Positions 26,475 to 35,444 of a stretch of DNA of 48,445 bases are shown piece by piece. The stretch is from Ureibacillus terrenus. Lineage in GTDB: Bacteria; Bacillota; Bacilli; Bacillales_A; Planococcaceae. The translations under genes were made by a program, and so were the position numbers. The first letter of the stretch is position 1. Each line of letters begins with the position of its first letter. The notes under the pieces are model-generated. The model did not search any database and had not been told where the DNA came from. It was given only the letters and a program-made list of their open reading frames with translations. Location of the stretch: contig NZ_VIGD01000019.1 in the NCBI RefSeq assembly GCF_006569205.1, positions 1 through 48,445 on the forward strand, in the 5' to 3' direction.

Positions 26475-28322
26475 ATGGGGCTTTTGGATGCGCTGAAAGA
26501 TAAAGTGTTAGTTGCCGATGGGGCAATGGGGACACTTTTATATTCATATGGACTAGAATACTGCCATGAAGAAATGAATATTGAAAGACCGGAAATCATT
26601 GAAAAGATTCATAGTCAATACATACAGGCCGGCGCTGATGTGATTCAGACGAATACCTATGGCGCCAATAGAATCAAACTTGCCCGATACGGCTTGGAAT
26701 TCAAAACAGCGGAAATCAACCAAAGCGCGATTGAAATCGCCAAACGCGCTGCAGAAGGGCATAAAGTGTTTATTTTAGGCTCGATTGGCGGCATACGCGG
26801 CATACGCAAAGTTGACCATACATTGGATGAGATTTTGGAAGCGGCCCGTGAACAGGCGGAAGTATTGATTGGCGGGAATTTGGACGGTTTATTGCTGGAA
26901 ACGTATTACGATTTTGAAGAACTTACCGCAACGTTGGCAATGCTCAGAACAATGACCGATATGCCGATCATCGCCCAGGTTTCCATGCAGGAGCCGGGCG
27001 TCCTAATGAACGGCATGAAATTGAATGATGCATTGAAGCAGCTGGAATCATTGGGCGCGGATGTTGTAGGCGTGAACTGCCGTCTGGGTCCTTATCACAC
27101 AATCCAGGCCTTTGAAGAGGTGGAAATTCCGGAACGCGCCTTTTTGTCGGCTTACCCGAACGCTTCTCTATTAGATATTGAAGATGGCCGTGTCGTGTAT
27201 GAATCGGAAGTGGATTATTTCGCACGGGCCGCAGTGGAATTGTGCAAGGAAGGCGTAAGGCTGATTGGCGGATGCTGCGGTACGACACCAAAACATATCG
27301 AGGCAATGAAAAAGAAACTTGCCCATTTTCGGCCGGTTGAGAAGAAAGCGGCGAAGCCTCATAGGGAAATCGTTATCCGGGAAGCGGAGCCCCGCAGCTT
27401 CGAGCCGCTTCATGAAAAGGCCAAACGGGAACGTTCCGTCATTGTCGAATTGGATACGCCAAAACATCTTGAAATCGAAAAATTTATTGAAGGTGCAAAG
27501 GCCCTTTATGAGGCTGGCGCAGACCTCATCATGATGGCGGACAATTCACTGGCCTCTCCAAGAATCAGCAACTTGGCGATGGGGGCTATTTTAAAACTGA
27601 AATACGGTATCCGCACAATGCCGCATATTACTTGCCGGGACCGGAATTTGATCGGATTGCAGTCCCATTTGATGGGATTAAACGCTCTCGGGCTTCATGA
27701 TGTACTGGCCGTGACAGGGGATCCGACAAAGGTCGGGGATTTTCCGGGGGCGACAAGCGTCTATGACGTATCGTCGATGGAATTGATTTCCCTTATTAAA
27801 CAATTGAACGAAGGAATTTCATTCTCAGGAAAATCGCTCGGAAAGAAAGCGAATTTCTCTGTCGCGGCAGCGTTCAATCCCAATGTAAGAGTGCTTGACC
27901 GGGCGGTTAGCCGGCTCGAGAAAAAAATTGAACATGGCGCGGATTATTTCATCACCCAGCCGGTCTATACAAAAGAAAAGATTGTGGAAGTTTATGAGGC
28001 GACAAAACATTTGGAAACACCGATTTACATCGGAATCATGCCGTTGACAAGCTTTAAAAATGCGGAATTTTTGCACCATGAAGTGCCGGGGATTAAATTG
28101 TCCGACGAAGTTTTAGAAAGAATGAAGCAAGTGAGCGGGAATAAAGAGGAAGAAACGAGGGTCGGCCTTGAAATCGCGAAAGAGTTGCTGGACACCGCAA
28201 CGGAATACTTTAATGGCATCTATTTGATTACGCCATTTATGCGCTATGAACTAACAATCGAATTACTGCAATACATTCAACAACTTGATGAGCAAAACAA
28301 AGGAGTAAAGGCAAATGGTTAA
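26475..28322 (+). CDS. yitJ: Bifunctional homocysteine S-methyltransferase/methylenetetrahydrofolate reductase
   Basis: This 615-aa fusion joins an N-terminal zinc homocysteine methyltransferase (about residues 1-295) to a C-terminal methylene-THF reductase (about 320-600). Zinc ligands are visible as C202 (GVNCRLGP) and C267-C268 (GGCCGTTP). The reductase half shows PHITCRDRN and LAVTGDP. It supplies methyl-THF and probably methylates homocysteine. It is the B. subtilis YitJ type. GTGAGG precedes ATG 26475. The stop overlaps the metH start by 8 bases, so both are controlled by the S-box. Confidence 0.95.
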   Translation: MGLLDALKDKVLVADGAMGTLLYSYGLEYCHEEMNIERPEIIEKIHSQYIQAGADVIQTNTYGANRIKLARYGLEFKTAEINQSAIEIAKRAAEGHKVFILGSIGGIRGIRKVDHTLDEILEAAREQAEVLIGGNLDGLLLETYYDFEELTATLAMLRTMTDMPIIAQVSMQEPGVLMNGMKLNDALKQLESLGADVVGVNCRLGPYHTIQAFEEVEIPERAFLSAYPNASLLDIEDGRVVYESEVDYFARAAVELCKEGVRLIGGCCGTTPKHIEAMKKKLAHFRPVEKKAAKPHREIVIREAEPRSFEPLHEKAKRERSVIVELDTPKHLEIEKFIEGAKALYEAGADLIMMADNSLASPRISNLAMGAILKLKYGIRTMPHITCRDRNLIGLQSHLMGLNALGLHDVLAVTGDPTKVGDFPGATSVYDVSSMELISLIKQLNEGISFSGKSLGKKANFSVAAAFNPNVRVLDRAVSRLEKKIEHGADYFITQPVYTKEKIVEVYEATKHLETPIYIGIMPLTSFKNAEFLHHEVPGIKLSDEVLERMKQVSGNKEEETRVGLEIAKELLDTATEYFNGIYLITPFMRYELTIELLQYIQQLDEQNKGVKANG

Positions 28323-31300
28323 CCATCCGATCGAAGAACAGTTGAAAAAAAGAATTTTAATCATCGATGGAGCAATGGGGACAATGCTCCAGCAGGCAAA
28401 TTTGAAACCGGAAGATTTCGGCGGGGAAGAATATGAAGGGTGCAACGAACACCTCGTATTAACAAGACCTGACGTGATTGCAGGCATACACAGGGCATAT
28501 TTGGAGGCGGGGGCGGATATTATTTCCACCGATACCTTCGGGGGAACTCCCCTCGTGTTAGATGAATACGGGTTAGGCCAAAAAGCTTATGAAATCAATA
28601 AAAAGGCGGCCGAAATCGCAAAGGCGGAGGCGGAGAAATTTTCCACAAGCGATTGGCCGCGTTTTGTAGCAGGATCAATCGGTCCAACGACAAAAACGTT
28701 ATCTGTGACCGGTGGGGTCACTTTTGATGAACTTGCCGAAAATTTTTATATCCAGGCAAAGGGATTGATTGATGGGGGAGCGGATCTGCTCTTGCTTGAA
28801 ACGAGCCAGGATATGTTGAACGTTAAAGCGGCGACTCTTGGCGTAAAGCGGGCATTTAAGGAAACGGGGAAAGAGCTTCCAATCATGGTTTCCGCAACGA
28901 TTGAACCGATGGGCACAACCCTTGCAGGCCAATCGATTGAAGCTTTCTATATTTCCATCGAGCATATCCATCCGCTCTCAATCGGTCTTAACTGTGCGAC
29001 AGGGCCTGAGTTCATGACAGACCACATCCGCTCCCTTTCCGAAATATCCGAAAGTTATATCAGCTGTTATCCCAATGCGGGCCTGCCGGATGAAGAAGGG
29101 CATTATCACGAAACGCCGGAATCGTTATCAACGAAATTGAAAGGTTTTGCTGAAAAAGGCTGGTTAAACATTGTCGGAGGTTGCTGCGGTACGACACCTG
29201 CCCATATCAGAGCCATCCGTGAAGCGGTCAAAGGATATAAACCGCGCCAGAAGAAAGAACACACTCACGGGCATGCAGTTTCAGGAATTGAACCGTTAAT
29301 TTATGACGAATCCATGCGCCCGTTGTTTATCGGGGAAAGAACAAACGTCATCGGATCCCGCAAATTTAAGCAGTTAATTATTGAAGGGAAATATGAAGAA
29401 GCTGCAGAAATTGCGCGGGCACAGGTCAAAAAAGGAGCGCATGTCATCGATATTTGTTTGGCGAATCCTGACCGTGACGAGCTCGAAGATATGCGCAAGT
29501 TTATGCAAGAAGTGGTGAAAAAGGTAAAAGTGCCTCTCATGATCGACTCAACGGATGAGCGGGTTATCGAGGAAGCGTTGAAATTTTCACAAGGTAAAGC
29601 GATTATCAATTCCATCAACTTGGAAGATGGGGAAGAACGTTTTGATAAAGTGCTCCCGATCGTGAAAAAATATGGAGCTTCTGTAGTGGTGGGCACCATT
29701 GACGAAAAAGGAATGGCGATTACCCGAGAAAGAAAATTGGAGATTGCGGAACGTTCTTATAAAATTCTGACTGAAAAATGGGGTCTTGCACCGGAAGACA
29801 TTATCTTCGACCCGCTGGTATTCCCTGTCGGCACCGGGGATGAGCAATATATCGGCGCCGCGGAAGAAACGATTGAAGGAATACGTCTCATTAAACAAAA
29901 ATTCCCTAGGGCTTTAACGGTTCTTGGAATCAGCAATGTATCCTTTGGTCTTCCTCCGGTGGGACGGGAAGTGTTGAATGCGGTGTTCTTATACCACTGC
30001 ACACAGGCCGGCCTGGATTATGCCATCGTGAATACGGAGAAATTGGAACGATACGCCTCTTTGCCTGAAGAGGAAATCCAACTGGCGAACGATTTAATCT
30101 TCCATACAAACGATGAAACATTGGCGAAGTTTACGGCCTTTTACCGCGATAAAAAGAAAGAAGAGAAAAAGGCAGAGCTTCCTGCCACGGTGGAGGAGCG
30201 CCTGAAATATTACATCGTGGAAGGAACGAAAGAAGGATTGATTGAAGATTTGGAGGAAGCCCGGAAAATATACGACACTCCGCTGGACATCATTAATGGA
30301 CCGTTGATGGACGGCATGGCGGAAGTGGGGCGCTTATTCAATGACAACCAGTTAATCGTGGCGGAAGTGCTGCAAAGTGCCGGCGTCATGAAAGCGGCCG
30401 TTGCCCATCTTGAACAATATATGGAGAAAGTGGAAGATAGCGGCGGAAAAGGGAAAGTGATTTTAGCAACGGTGAAAGGCGACGTCCACGACATTGGGAA
30501 AAACTTGGTGGACATTATTTTGAGCAACAACGGTTATCAAGTGATTGATTTAGGAATAAAAGTAACGCCTGCAGAATTAATTGAAGCCATTCGTAAGGAA
30601 AATCCGGATATTGTCGGCTTGTCAGGACTGTTGGTGAAATCGGCGCAGCAAATGGTGTTGACGGTACAGGACTTTAAAGCGGCCGGAATCAATGTTCCGG
30701 TTCTCGTCGGAGGAGCAGCTTTAACGAAGCGCTTTACAGAAACGAAAATAGCCCCGGAATATGATGGACCTGTCATTTATGCCAAAGATGCGATGCAAGG
30801 GTTAGATCATGCCAACCGGTTGATGGATCCGGACGAGCGGGAGAAACTGCTCGAAGAATTGCGGGAATCCCGGGAAAAACGATTGGCTGCGGACGCAAAG
30901 CGCGCAAACCGGCCGAAAATTGAAGCTCCGAAAAGACAGGCACGCACGGTCGAGGATGCGCCGGTGTTTGTGCCGAAAGATTTGAAAGTGCATATTAAGA
31001 AAAACTATTCAGTGCAACACCTGTTGCCCTATATCAATATGCGCACATTGCTCGGCCATCATTTGGGTTTGAAGGGCAACGTTGAAAAATTATTGGAAGA
31101 AAAAGACGAACGGGCGACGGAATTGTACAATCTGGTTCTGGATATTTTGAATTCCGGGGTGCTCAAACCTTCGGGAATGTACCGTTTTTTCCCTGCCCAA
31201 AGCGATGGGGACGACGTGATTATTTACAATCCGGAAGATATGAAAACAGAAATTGAGCGTTTCCATTTCCCTCGCCAAAAAGAGGAGCCATACCTATGTC

Positions 31301-31746
31301 TTGCCGACTATCTAAAATCCGTGGACAGCGGCGAAATGGATTATGTGGCGCTCATGGTGGTGACGGCAGGACATGGCGCAAAAGAGAAGGCGGACCAATT
31401 AAAAGAAGAAGGAAAATTTTTGGAAAGCCATGCATTGCTGTCGACAGCGCTCGAGCTTGCGGAAGGATTTGCGGAACGCCTGCATCAGGAAATCCGCGAC
31501 GTTTGGGGATTCCCGGATCCGACAGACTTTACGATGAAAGAGCGGTTTGCTGCGAAGTACCAGGGACAGCGCTTCTCCTTTGGCTACCCTGCTTGCCCGA
31601 ATTTGGAGGACCAGGAAAAGCTGTTTAAGTTGCTGAAGCCGGAACAGATCGGCGTGCATTTGACAGAAGGCTATATGATGGAACCGGAAGCAAGCGTCTC
31701 GGCGATTGTCTTTGCCCATCCGGGCGCAAGATATTTCAACGTTTAA
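28315..31746 (+). CDS. metH: Cobalamin-dependent methionine synthase MetH
   Basis: MetH moves a methyl group from methyl-THF to homocysteine through cob(I)alamin. The 1143-aa protein has all modules: homocysteine domain (zinc C227, C290, C291), pterin-binding domain (GERTNVIGSRKFKQL near 340), B12 cap and Rossmann domain with the base ligand His725 in DVHDIGK, and a reactivation domain (about 880-1143) with the SAM-binding EGYMMEPEASVSA. It starts inside the end of yitJ, with AAAGGAG nine bases upstream. Confidence 0.97.
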   Translation: MVNHPIEEQLKKRILIIDGAMGTMLQQANLKPEDFGGEEYEGCNEHLVLTRPDVIAGIHRAYLEAGADIISTDTFGGTPLVLDEYGLGQKAYEINKKAAEIAKAEAEKFSTSDWPRFVAGSIGPTTKTLSVTGGVTFDELAENFYIQAKGLIDGGADLLLLETSQDMLNVKAATLGVKRAFKETGKELPIMVSATIEPMGTTLAGQSIEAFYISIEHIHPLSIGLNCATGPEFMTDHIRSLSEISESYISCYPNAGLPDEEGHYHETPESLSTKLKGFAEKGWLNIVGGCCGTTPAHIRAIREAVKGYKPRQKKEHTHGHAVSGIEPLIYDESMRPLFIGERTNVIGSRKFKQLIIEGKYEEAAEIARAQVKKGAHVIDICLANPDRDELEDMRKFMQEVVKKVKVPLMIDSTDERVIEEALKFSQGKAIINSINLEDGEERFDKVLPIVKKYGASVVVGTIDEKGMAITRERKLEIAERSYKILTEKWGLAPEDIIFDPLVFPVGTGDEQYIGAAEETIEGIRLIKQKFPRALTVLGISNVSFGLPPVGREVLNAVFLYHCTQAGLDYAIVNTEKLERYASLPEEEIQLANDLIFHTNDETLAKFTAFYRDKKKEEKKAELPATVEERLKYYIVEGTKEGLIEDLEEARKIYDTPLDIINGPLMDGMAEVGRLFNDNQLIVAEVLQSAGVMKAAVAHLEQYMEKVEDSGGKGKVILATVKGDVHDIGKNLVDIILSNNGYQVIDLGIKVTPAELIEAIRKENPDIVGLSGLLVKSAQQMVLTVQDFKAAGINVPVLVGGAALTKRFTETKIAPEYDGPVIYAKDAMQGLDHANRLMDPDEREKLLEELRESREKRLAADAKRANRPKIEAPKRQARTVEDAPVFVPKDLKVHIKKNYSVQHLLPYINMRTLLGHHLGLKGNVEKLLEEKDERATELYNLVLDILNSGVLKPSGMYRFFPAQSDGDDVIIYNPEDMKTEIERFHFPRQKEEPYLCLADYLKSVDSGEMDYVALMVVTAGHGAKEKADQLKEEGKFLESHALLSTALELAEGFAERLHQEIRDVWGFPDPTDFTMKERFAAKYQGQRFSFGYPACPNLEDQEKLFKLLKPEQIGVHLTEGYMMEPEASVSAIVFAHPGARYFNV

Positions 31747-31747
31747 T

Positions 31748-31780
31748 AAAAACATCCCCTCGTGGAAGGGGATGTTTTTC
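31748..31780 (+). terminator. Intrinsic terminator of yitJ-metH
   Basis: AAAACATCCCCT pairs with AGGGGATGTTTT around CGTGGA, with flanking A and T tracts, directly after the metH stop. Confidence 0.93.
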
Positions 31781-31872
31781 ATTGATGAATGGTTATTTTA
31801 TAAAAAATCCGTTTTCATTCCGCTTGAAAATGTTTGTAAACACTTTAACAGACGAGGAGGGGAGGATGCGTT

Positions 31873-32361
31873 ATGATCCGTCCGATGAAAATGGAAGATT
31901 TGGAAAGCGTATTGGAAATTTATAATGATGCCATTTTGCACACGACAGCCCTTTATCGCACAGAGCCTGAAACATTGGAAGAAAAACGGAAATGGTTTTT
32001 TGAAAATGAAAAGGAAAATAATCCGATGTACGTCTATGAAGAAAACGGGGAGGTCGCAGGATTCGCCGCGTTCAAACGATTCGTTCCGAATGAAGGATAT
32101 AAGTATTCCATGGAACACTCCGTTTACGTTGCGCCGAAGTACCAAGGCAAGGGAATCGGCAAGCGGCTGATGGAAAAAATCATTGAAGAAGCGAAAAAAC
32201 GGAACGTAAGGACGCTGATAGCCGTCATTGATTCAGAAAATATCGCCAGCATCAAGTTGCACGAACAATTCGGGTTTCGTCTGGCGGGCCGGTTAAAAAA
32301 TGTCGGATACAAATTCGGGAAATGGCTGGACATCGTGTATTACCAATTGCATTTTTATTGA
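31873..32361 (+). CDS. GNAT N-acetyltransferase (phosphinothricin acetyltransferase-like)
   Basis: The 162-aa product has the PAT/YwnH layout: MIRPMKMEDLESVLEIYNDAI at the start, the acetyl-CoA loop VAPKYQGKGIGKRLMEKI around residues 90-107, and the IASIKLHEQFGF segment. Relatives acetylate small amino compounds such as phosphinothricin or methionine sulfone/sulfoximine. The substrate here is unknown, although its place after metH is suggestive. GAGGAGGGGAGG lies upstream, and terminators on both sides make it a single-gene unit. Confidence 0.88.
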   Translation: MIRPMKMEDLESVLEIYNDAILHTTALYRTEPETLEEKRKWFFENEKENNPMYVYEENGEVAGFAAFKRFVPNEGYKYSMEHSVYVAPKYQGKGIGKRLMEKIIEEAKKRNVRTLIAVIDSENIASIKLHEQFGFRLAGRLKNVGYKFGKWLDIVYYQLHFY

Positions 32362-32367
32362 AAAAAG

Positions 32368-32403
32368 GATTCATCCCAATGGATTCGGGATGAATCTTTT
32401 TTT
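32368..32403 (+). terminator. Intrinsic terminator of the acetyltransferase gene
   Basis: A perfect 10-bp stem GATTCATCCC / GGGATGAATC (32368-32377 with 32387-32396) followed by T7. Confidence 0.92.
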
Positions 32404-32508
32404 GAGTATATGACATTTGTAATGTGGAAAATATGATATTTGATTCTATTGGTCAACGGCAATTCATTGTACGATGAATATAACAATTTATAGGAACAGG
32501 TGAAACCT

Positions 32509-33543
32509 ATGTCTATGACAGATGCAGAAAAGACGAAAAAGCTTCGCAGGGAAGTTGCCCCATTTGCCAAATCGGAAACGAAGAAAAGTGTCATTCAAAT
32601 CATCAATACCATCCTGCCCCTTCTCTTTTTCTGGGGGATCGGCTACAGTTTTGCAAATACCAATCCATGGGTCAGTGTGCTTTGCGGTGTGATCGCTTCG
32701 GGATTTGTGGTAAGAACATTTATTATTTTTCATGATTGTACCCATGGCTCCTTTTTCAAGAGCAAAAAGGCGAATGATGCCGTTGGAAACATAACGGGAA
32801 TCCTTACTTCCTTCCCTTATGAGAAATGGCGGAGGGAGCATTTGATTCACCATGCCACAAGCGGCAATTTGGATAAACGCGGCATCGGTGATATCGACAT
32901 GTTGACGGTCGATGAATATTTGGCCCTTTCGGCAACAAAACGTTTCTTCTACCGCTTATACCGCAATCCTTTTGTGATGTTTGGACTTGGGCCGTTATAT
33001 TTGGTGCTTGTTCTGAACCGCTTTAACCGGAACGACGCGAAAATGAAAGAACGCTTGAACACGCATTTTACAAATGTGGCGCTTGCCCTTATGATAACAG
33101 GGCTGATTGTGTCCTTTGGCTGGGAAGCGGTGCTGCTCGTTCACGGCATCACCTTATTTATCGCAGGATCTCTTGGCATTTGGCTGTTTTATATTCAGCA
33201 TACGTATGAAGAATCCTATTTCGAGTATGATCCGGAGTGGGATTATGTAAAGGCGGCGGTTGAGGGAAGCTCGTTTTATAAACTCCCAAAAGCGCTTCAA
33301 TGGATTACCGGAAACATCGGATATCATCATGTGCACCATTTGGCCCCCAGAGTCCCTAATTATTATTTGGAAGCTGCCCATAACTCCGTGCCTCCGCTTC
33401 AAAAGGCGACAACAATCACGATCAGAACGAGCCTCGAATCGGTCCGTTACAAATTGTACGATCCAAAGAAGAAAAAGTTTGTCTCCTTTAAAGAAGTCGG
33501 AAAAGTGTATAGCGGAAGGAAAATCAAGTCTGCCGAAGCATAA
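32509..33543 (+). CDS. des: Membrane phospholipid delta-5 fatty acid desaturase Des
   Basis: Des introduces a cis double bond into membrane phospholipid acyl chains after cold shock, keeping the membrane fluid. The 344-aa protein is collinear with B. subtilis Des and has its three iron-binding histidine boxes: HDCTH, HLIHH and HHVHH. Hydrophobic segments lie around residues 33-65 and 185-235. ATG 32509 is chosen after AGGTG; the GTG at 32500 overlaps that site. desK and desR follow after a terminator, the cold-sensing arrangement of B. subtilis. Confidence 0.95.
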   Translation: MSMTDAEKTKKLRREVAPFAKSETKKSVIQIINTILPLLFFWGIGYSFANTNPWVSVLCGVIASGFVVRTFIIFHDCTHGSFFKSKKANDAVGNITGILTSFPYEKWRREHLIHHATSGNLDKRGIGDIDMLTVDEYLALSATKRFFYRLYRNPFVMFGLGPLYLVLVLNRFNRNDAKMKERLNTHFTNVALALMITGLIVSFGWEAVLLVHGITLFIAGSLGIWLFYIQHTYEESYFEYDPEWDYVKAAVEGSSFYKLPKALQWITGNIGYHHVHHLAPRVPNYYLEAAHNSVPPLQKATTITIRTSLESVRYKLYDPKKKKFVSFKEVGKVYSGRKIKSAEA

Positions 33544-33546
33544 AGA

Positions 33547-33582
33547 AAAGTCCCAAAAGCAAACTCTTTTTGGGACTTTCCT
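33547..33582 (+). terminator. Terminator between des and desK
   Basis: GTCCCAAAA (33550-33558) pairs with TTTTGGGAC (33568-33576), extended by flanking A and T. It would let des be transcribed far more than desKR. Confidence 0.85.
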
Positions 33583-33627
33583 GTTTTTGCAATATATAAT
33601 ATTAAGAAAAAGAATGGCGTGGAACTG

Positions 33628-34758
33628 ATGAAACACTGGTACATGATTTTTCCGAGAAGCAAATGGATCAGCATTTATATATGGATTATCTTTTGCATTC
33701 TCCCTTTCTACTTTCTTGTAAGAACATTGTCGCCCCTTCAAATCTTTTTCGGGGTTGTCCTTATATTGCTCTATTTTTTGTCTTATTACTTCTCTTTCCT
33801 TTCGAATAACGGGCTCGTCTACATGTGGGTCAGTTTCGGGATGGCGCTGAATATTTTGATGACGTTATTTTATGGATATGTATACCTGTCCATCTTTACC
33901 TCTTTCTTCATAGGTAACATTAAAAGCACGGTCGGTTTCTATATTATGTACGGATTGCATATCGGATTTACGATTTTGTCCATTGCAGCGGGTTATTTTA
34001 TTGAACTGGAGTCCTTTCTTAGCCAAACGCCTTTCATTATCATCACCGTCGTCGGGGTCGTCATGTTGCCGATCGCCATTTACAGCAGGAACAAGCAGGA
34101 AAATTTGGCGGGTGAATTGGAAAGCGCAAAAGAGCGGATTGCGGAGCTCATCATCCACGAAGAACGGCAGCGCATCGCAAGGGATTTGCATGATACCCTC
34201 GGACAAAAATTGTCCATGATCGGTTTGAAGAGCGATTTGGCAAGCCGGCTTGTGGAAAAAAATCCGAAAGCGGCCATTCAGGAAATTAAGGAAATACGCC
34301 ATACGGCAAGAATTGCATTAAAAGAAGTGAGGGAACTTGTGTCCCATATGAAAGCGGTAAAATTGAGCGATGAGCTGGGACGGGTGGAAGAAATGCTGGA
34401 AGCCGCCGGAATCCGCTATGAGCTGATCGGCGATCTGCAAAAATTGAATATTCCTGTATTGGTGGAAAATGTATTGAGCATGTGTTTAAAAGAAGCGGTG
34501 ACCAATATTGTGAAGCATAGCGGCGCAAAGAATTGCCGCATTGAAATACGGCAAAATCAAAATGAGATGTCCATGATTATAGAGGATGATGGGGAAGGAA
34601 TCACTGAAAGGACAAGATTTGAAGGGAACGGTTTGAAAGGAATGCGGGAACGGTTGGAATTCATTAACGGATCATTAATGATTGAGAGCAACCCTGGAGC
34701 GAAATTGACGATTACGGTTCCGCTTACCATCACTCATCAGGAAGGAAGTGCGAAATGA
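33628..34758 (+). CDS. desK: Membrane fluidity sensor histidine kinase DesK
   Basis: DesK senses membrane thickening on cooling and phosphorylates DesR. The 376-aa kinase has about five transmembrane helices in the first 152 residues, a coiled-coil linker, the HisKA_3 phosphoacceptor motif ERQRIARDLHDTLGQKLS with H188 (the same number as in B. subtilis DesK), and a HATPase_c domain (CLKEAVTNIVKHS, DDGEG, GNGLKGMRERLEF). A GTG at 33619 is in frame, but ATG 33628 gives the family N-terminus. It overlaps desR by four bases. Confidence 0.95.
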   Translation: MKHWYMIFPRSKWISIYIWIIFCILPFYFLVRTLSPLQIFFGVVLILLYFLSYYFSFLSNNGLVYMWVSFGMALNILMTLFYGYVYLSIFTSFFIGNIKSTVGFYIMYGLHIGFTILSIAAGYFIELESFLSQTPFIIITVVGVVMLPIAIYSRNKQENLAGELESAKERIAELIIHEERQRIARDLHDTLGQKLSMIGLKSDLASRLVEKNPKAAIQEIKEIRHTARIALKEVRELVSHMKAVKLSDELGRVEEMLEAAGIRYELIGDLQKLNIPVLVENVLSMCLKEAVTNIVKHSGAKNCRIEIRQNQNEMSMIIEDDGEGITERTRFEGNGLKGMRERLEFINGSLMIESNPGAKLTITVPLTITHQEGSAK

Positions 34759-35363
34759 TAAGGATTGTAATTGCGGAAGATCAGGGAATGCTGCTTGGCG
34801 CATTAAGTTCATTGATCAGCATGGAAGAGGATATGGAAGTGGCCGGCCTTGCGAAAAACGGGGAGGAAGCGGTGCGGCTTGTCCATGAATTGAAGCCGGA
34901 TATCTGTATTATGGATATTGAAATGCCGGTTAAGACAGGGCTGGATGCCGCGGAAGAATTAAAAGGAAAAACGGATTGCAAAATCATTATTTTAACGACT
35001 TTTGCAAGACCCGGATATTTTGAACGCGCCAGAAAAGCGGGGGTTCGCGGCTATTTGTTGAAGGACAGCCCGATCGAGGAGCTTGTCAATGCCATCCGGA
35101 TGATTATGGATGGAAGAAGGATTTATGCGCCTGAACTGGTGGATATTGTTTATGAAGAAGAAAGCGAAAATCCGCTGACAGAACGCGAAAGCCAGGTGTT
35201 GGAACTGGTTGCTGAGGGGAAAACCACAAAGGAAATTGCCGAGGAACTATATTTATCGACCGGAACGGTCAGAAACTACATTTCCAAGATTTTGGATAAA
35301 CTGGGCGTCGGAAACCGGATTGAAGCCATTTCCCGGTTTAAAGAAAAAGGTTGGAATAAGTGA
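34755..35363 (+). CDS. desR: Response regulator DesR (NarL/LuxR type)
   Basis: Phosphorylated DesR activates des in the cold. The 202-aa protein has a receiver domain with acidic pocket ED (8-9), phospho-acceptor D54 (CIMDIEMP) and K103-region (LLKDSP), then a LuxR-type helix-turn-helix near residues 135-195 (LTEREVQVLELV-type start, IAEELYLSTGTVRNYISKIL). Its ATG overlaps the desK stop (ATGA), so kinase and regulator are coupled. Confidence 0.95.
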   Translation: MIRIVIAEDQGMLLGALSSLISMEEDMEVAGLAKNGEEAVRLVHELKPDICIMDIEMPVKTGLDAAEELKGKTDCKIIILTTFARPGYFERARKAGVRGYLLKDSPIEELVNAIRMIMDGRRIYAPELVDIVYEEESENPLTERESQVLELVAEGKTTKEIAEELYLSTGTVRNYISKILDKLGVGNRIEAISRFKEKGWNK

Positions 35364-35392
35364 GCGCCAGCTTCCATCAGAAAAATAAATTG

Positions 35393-35432
35393 AAAAAATC
35401 TCATCCAAAATGGTTTGGATGAGATTTTTTGA
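35393..35432. terminator. Bidirectional terminator between desR and fadM
   Basis: A perfect 17-bp stem (35393-35409 with 35414-35430) with loop ATGG and A6/T6 flanks ends both convergent transcripts. Confidence 0.95.
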
Positions 35433-35444
35433 TTTTACTTTATA

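Noticed and set aside
33154..33741. 195-codon minus-strand ORF
   Set aside because: It is antisense to des and crosses the des terminator.
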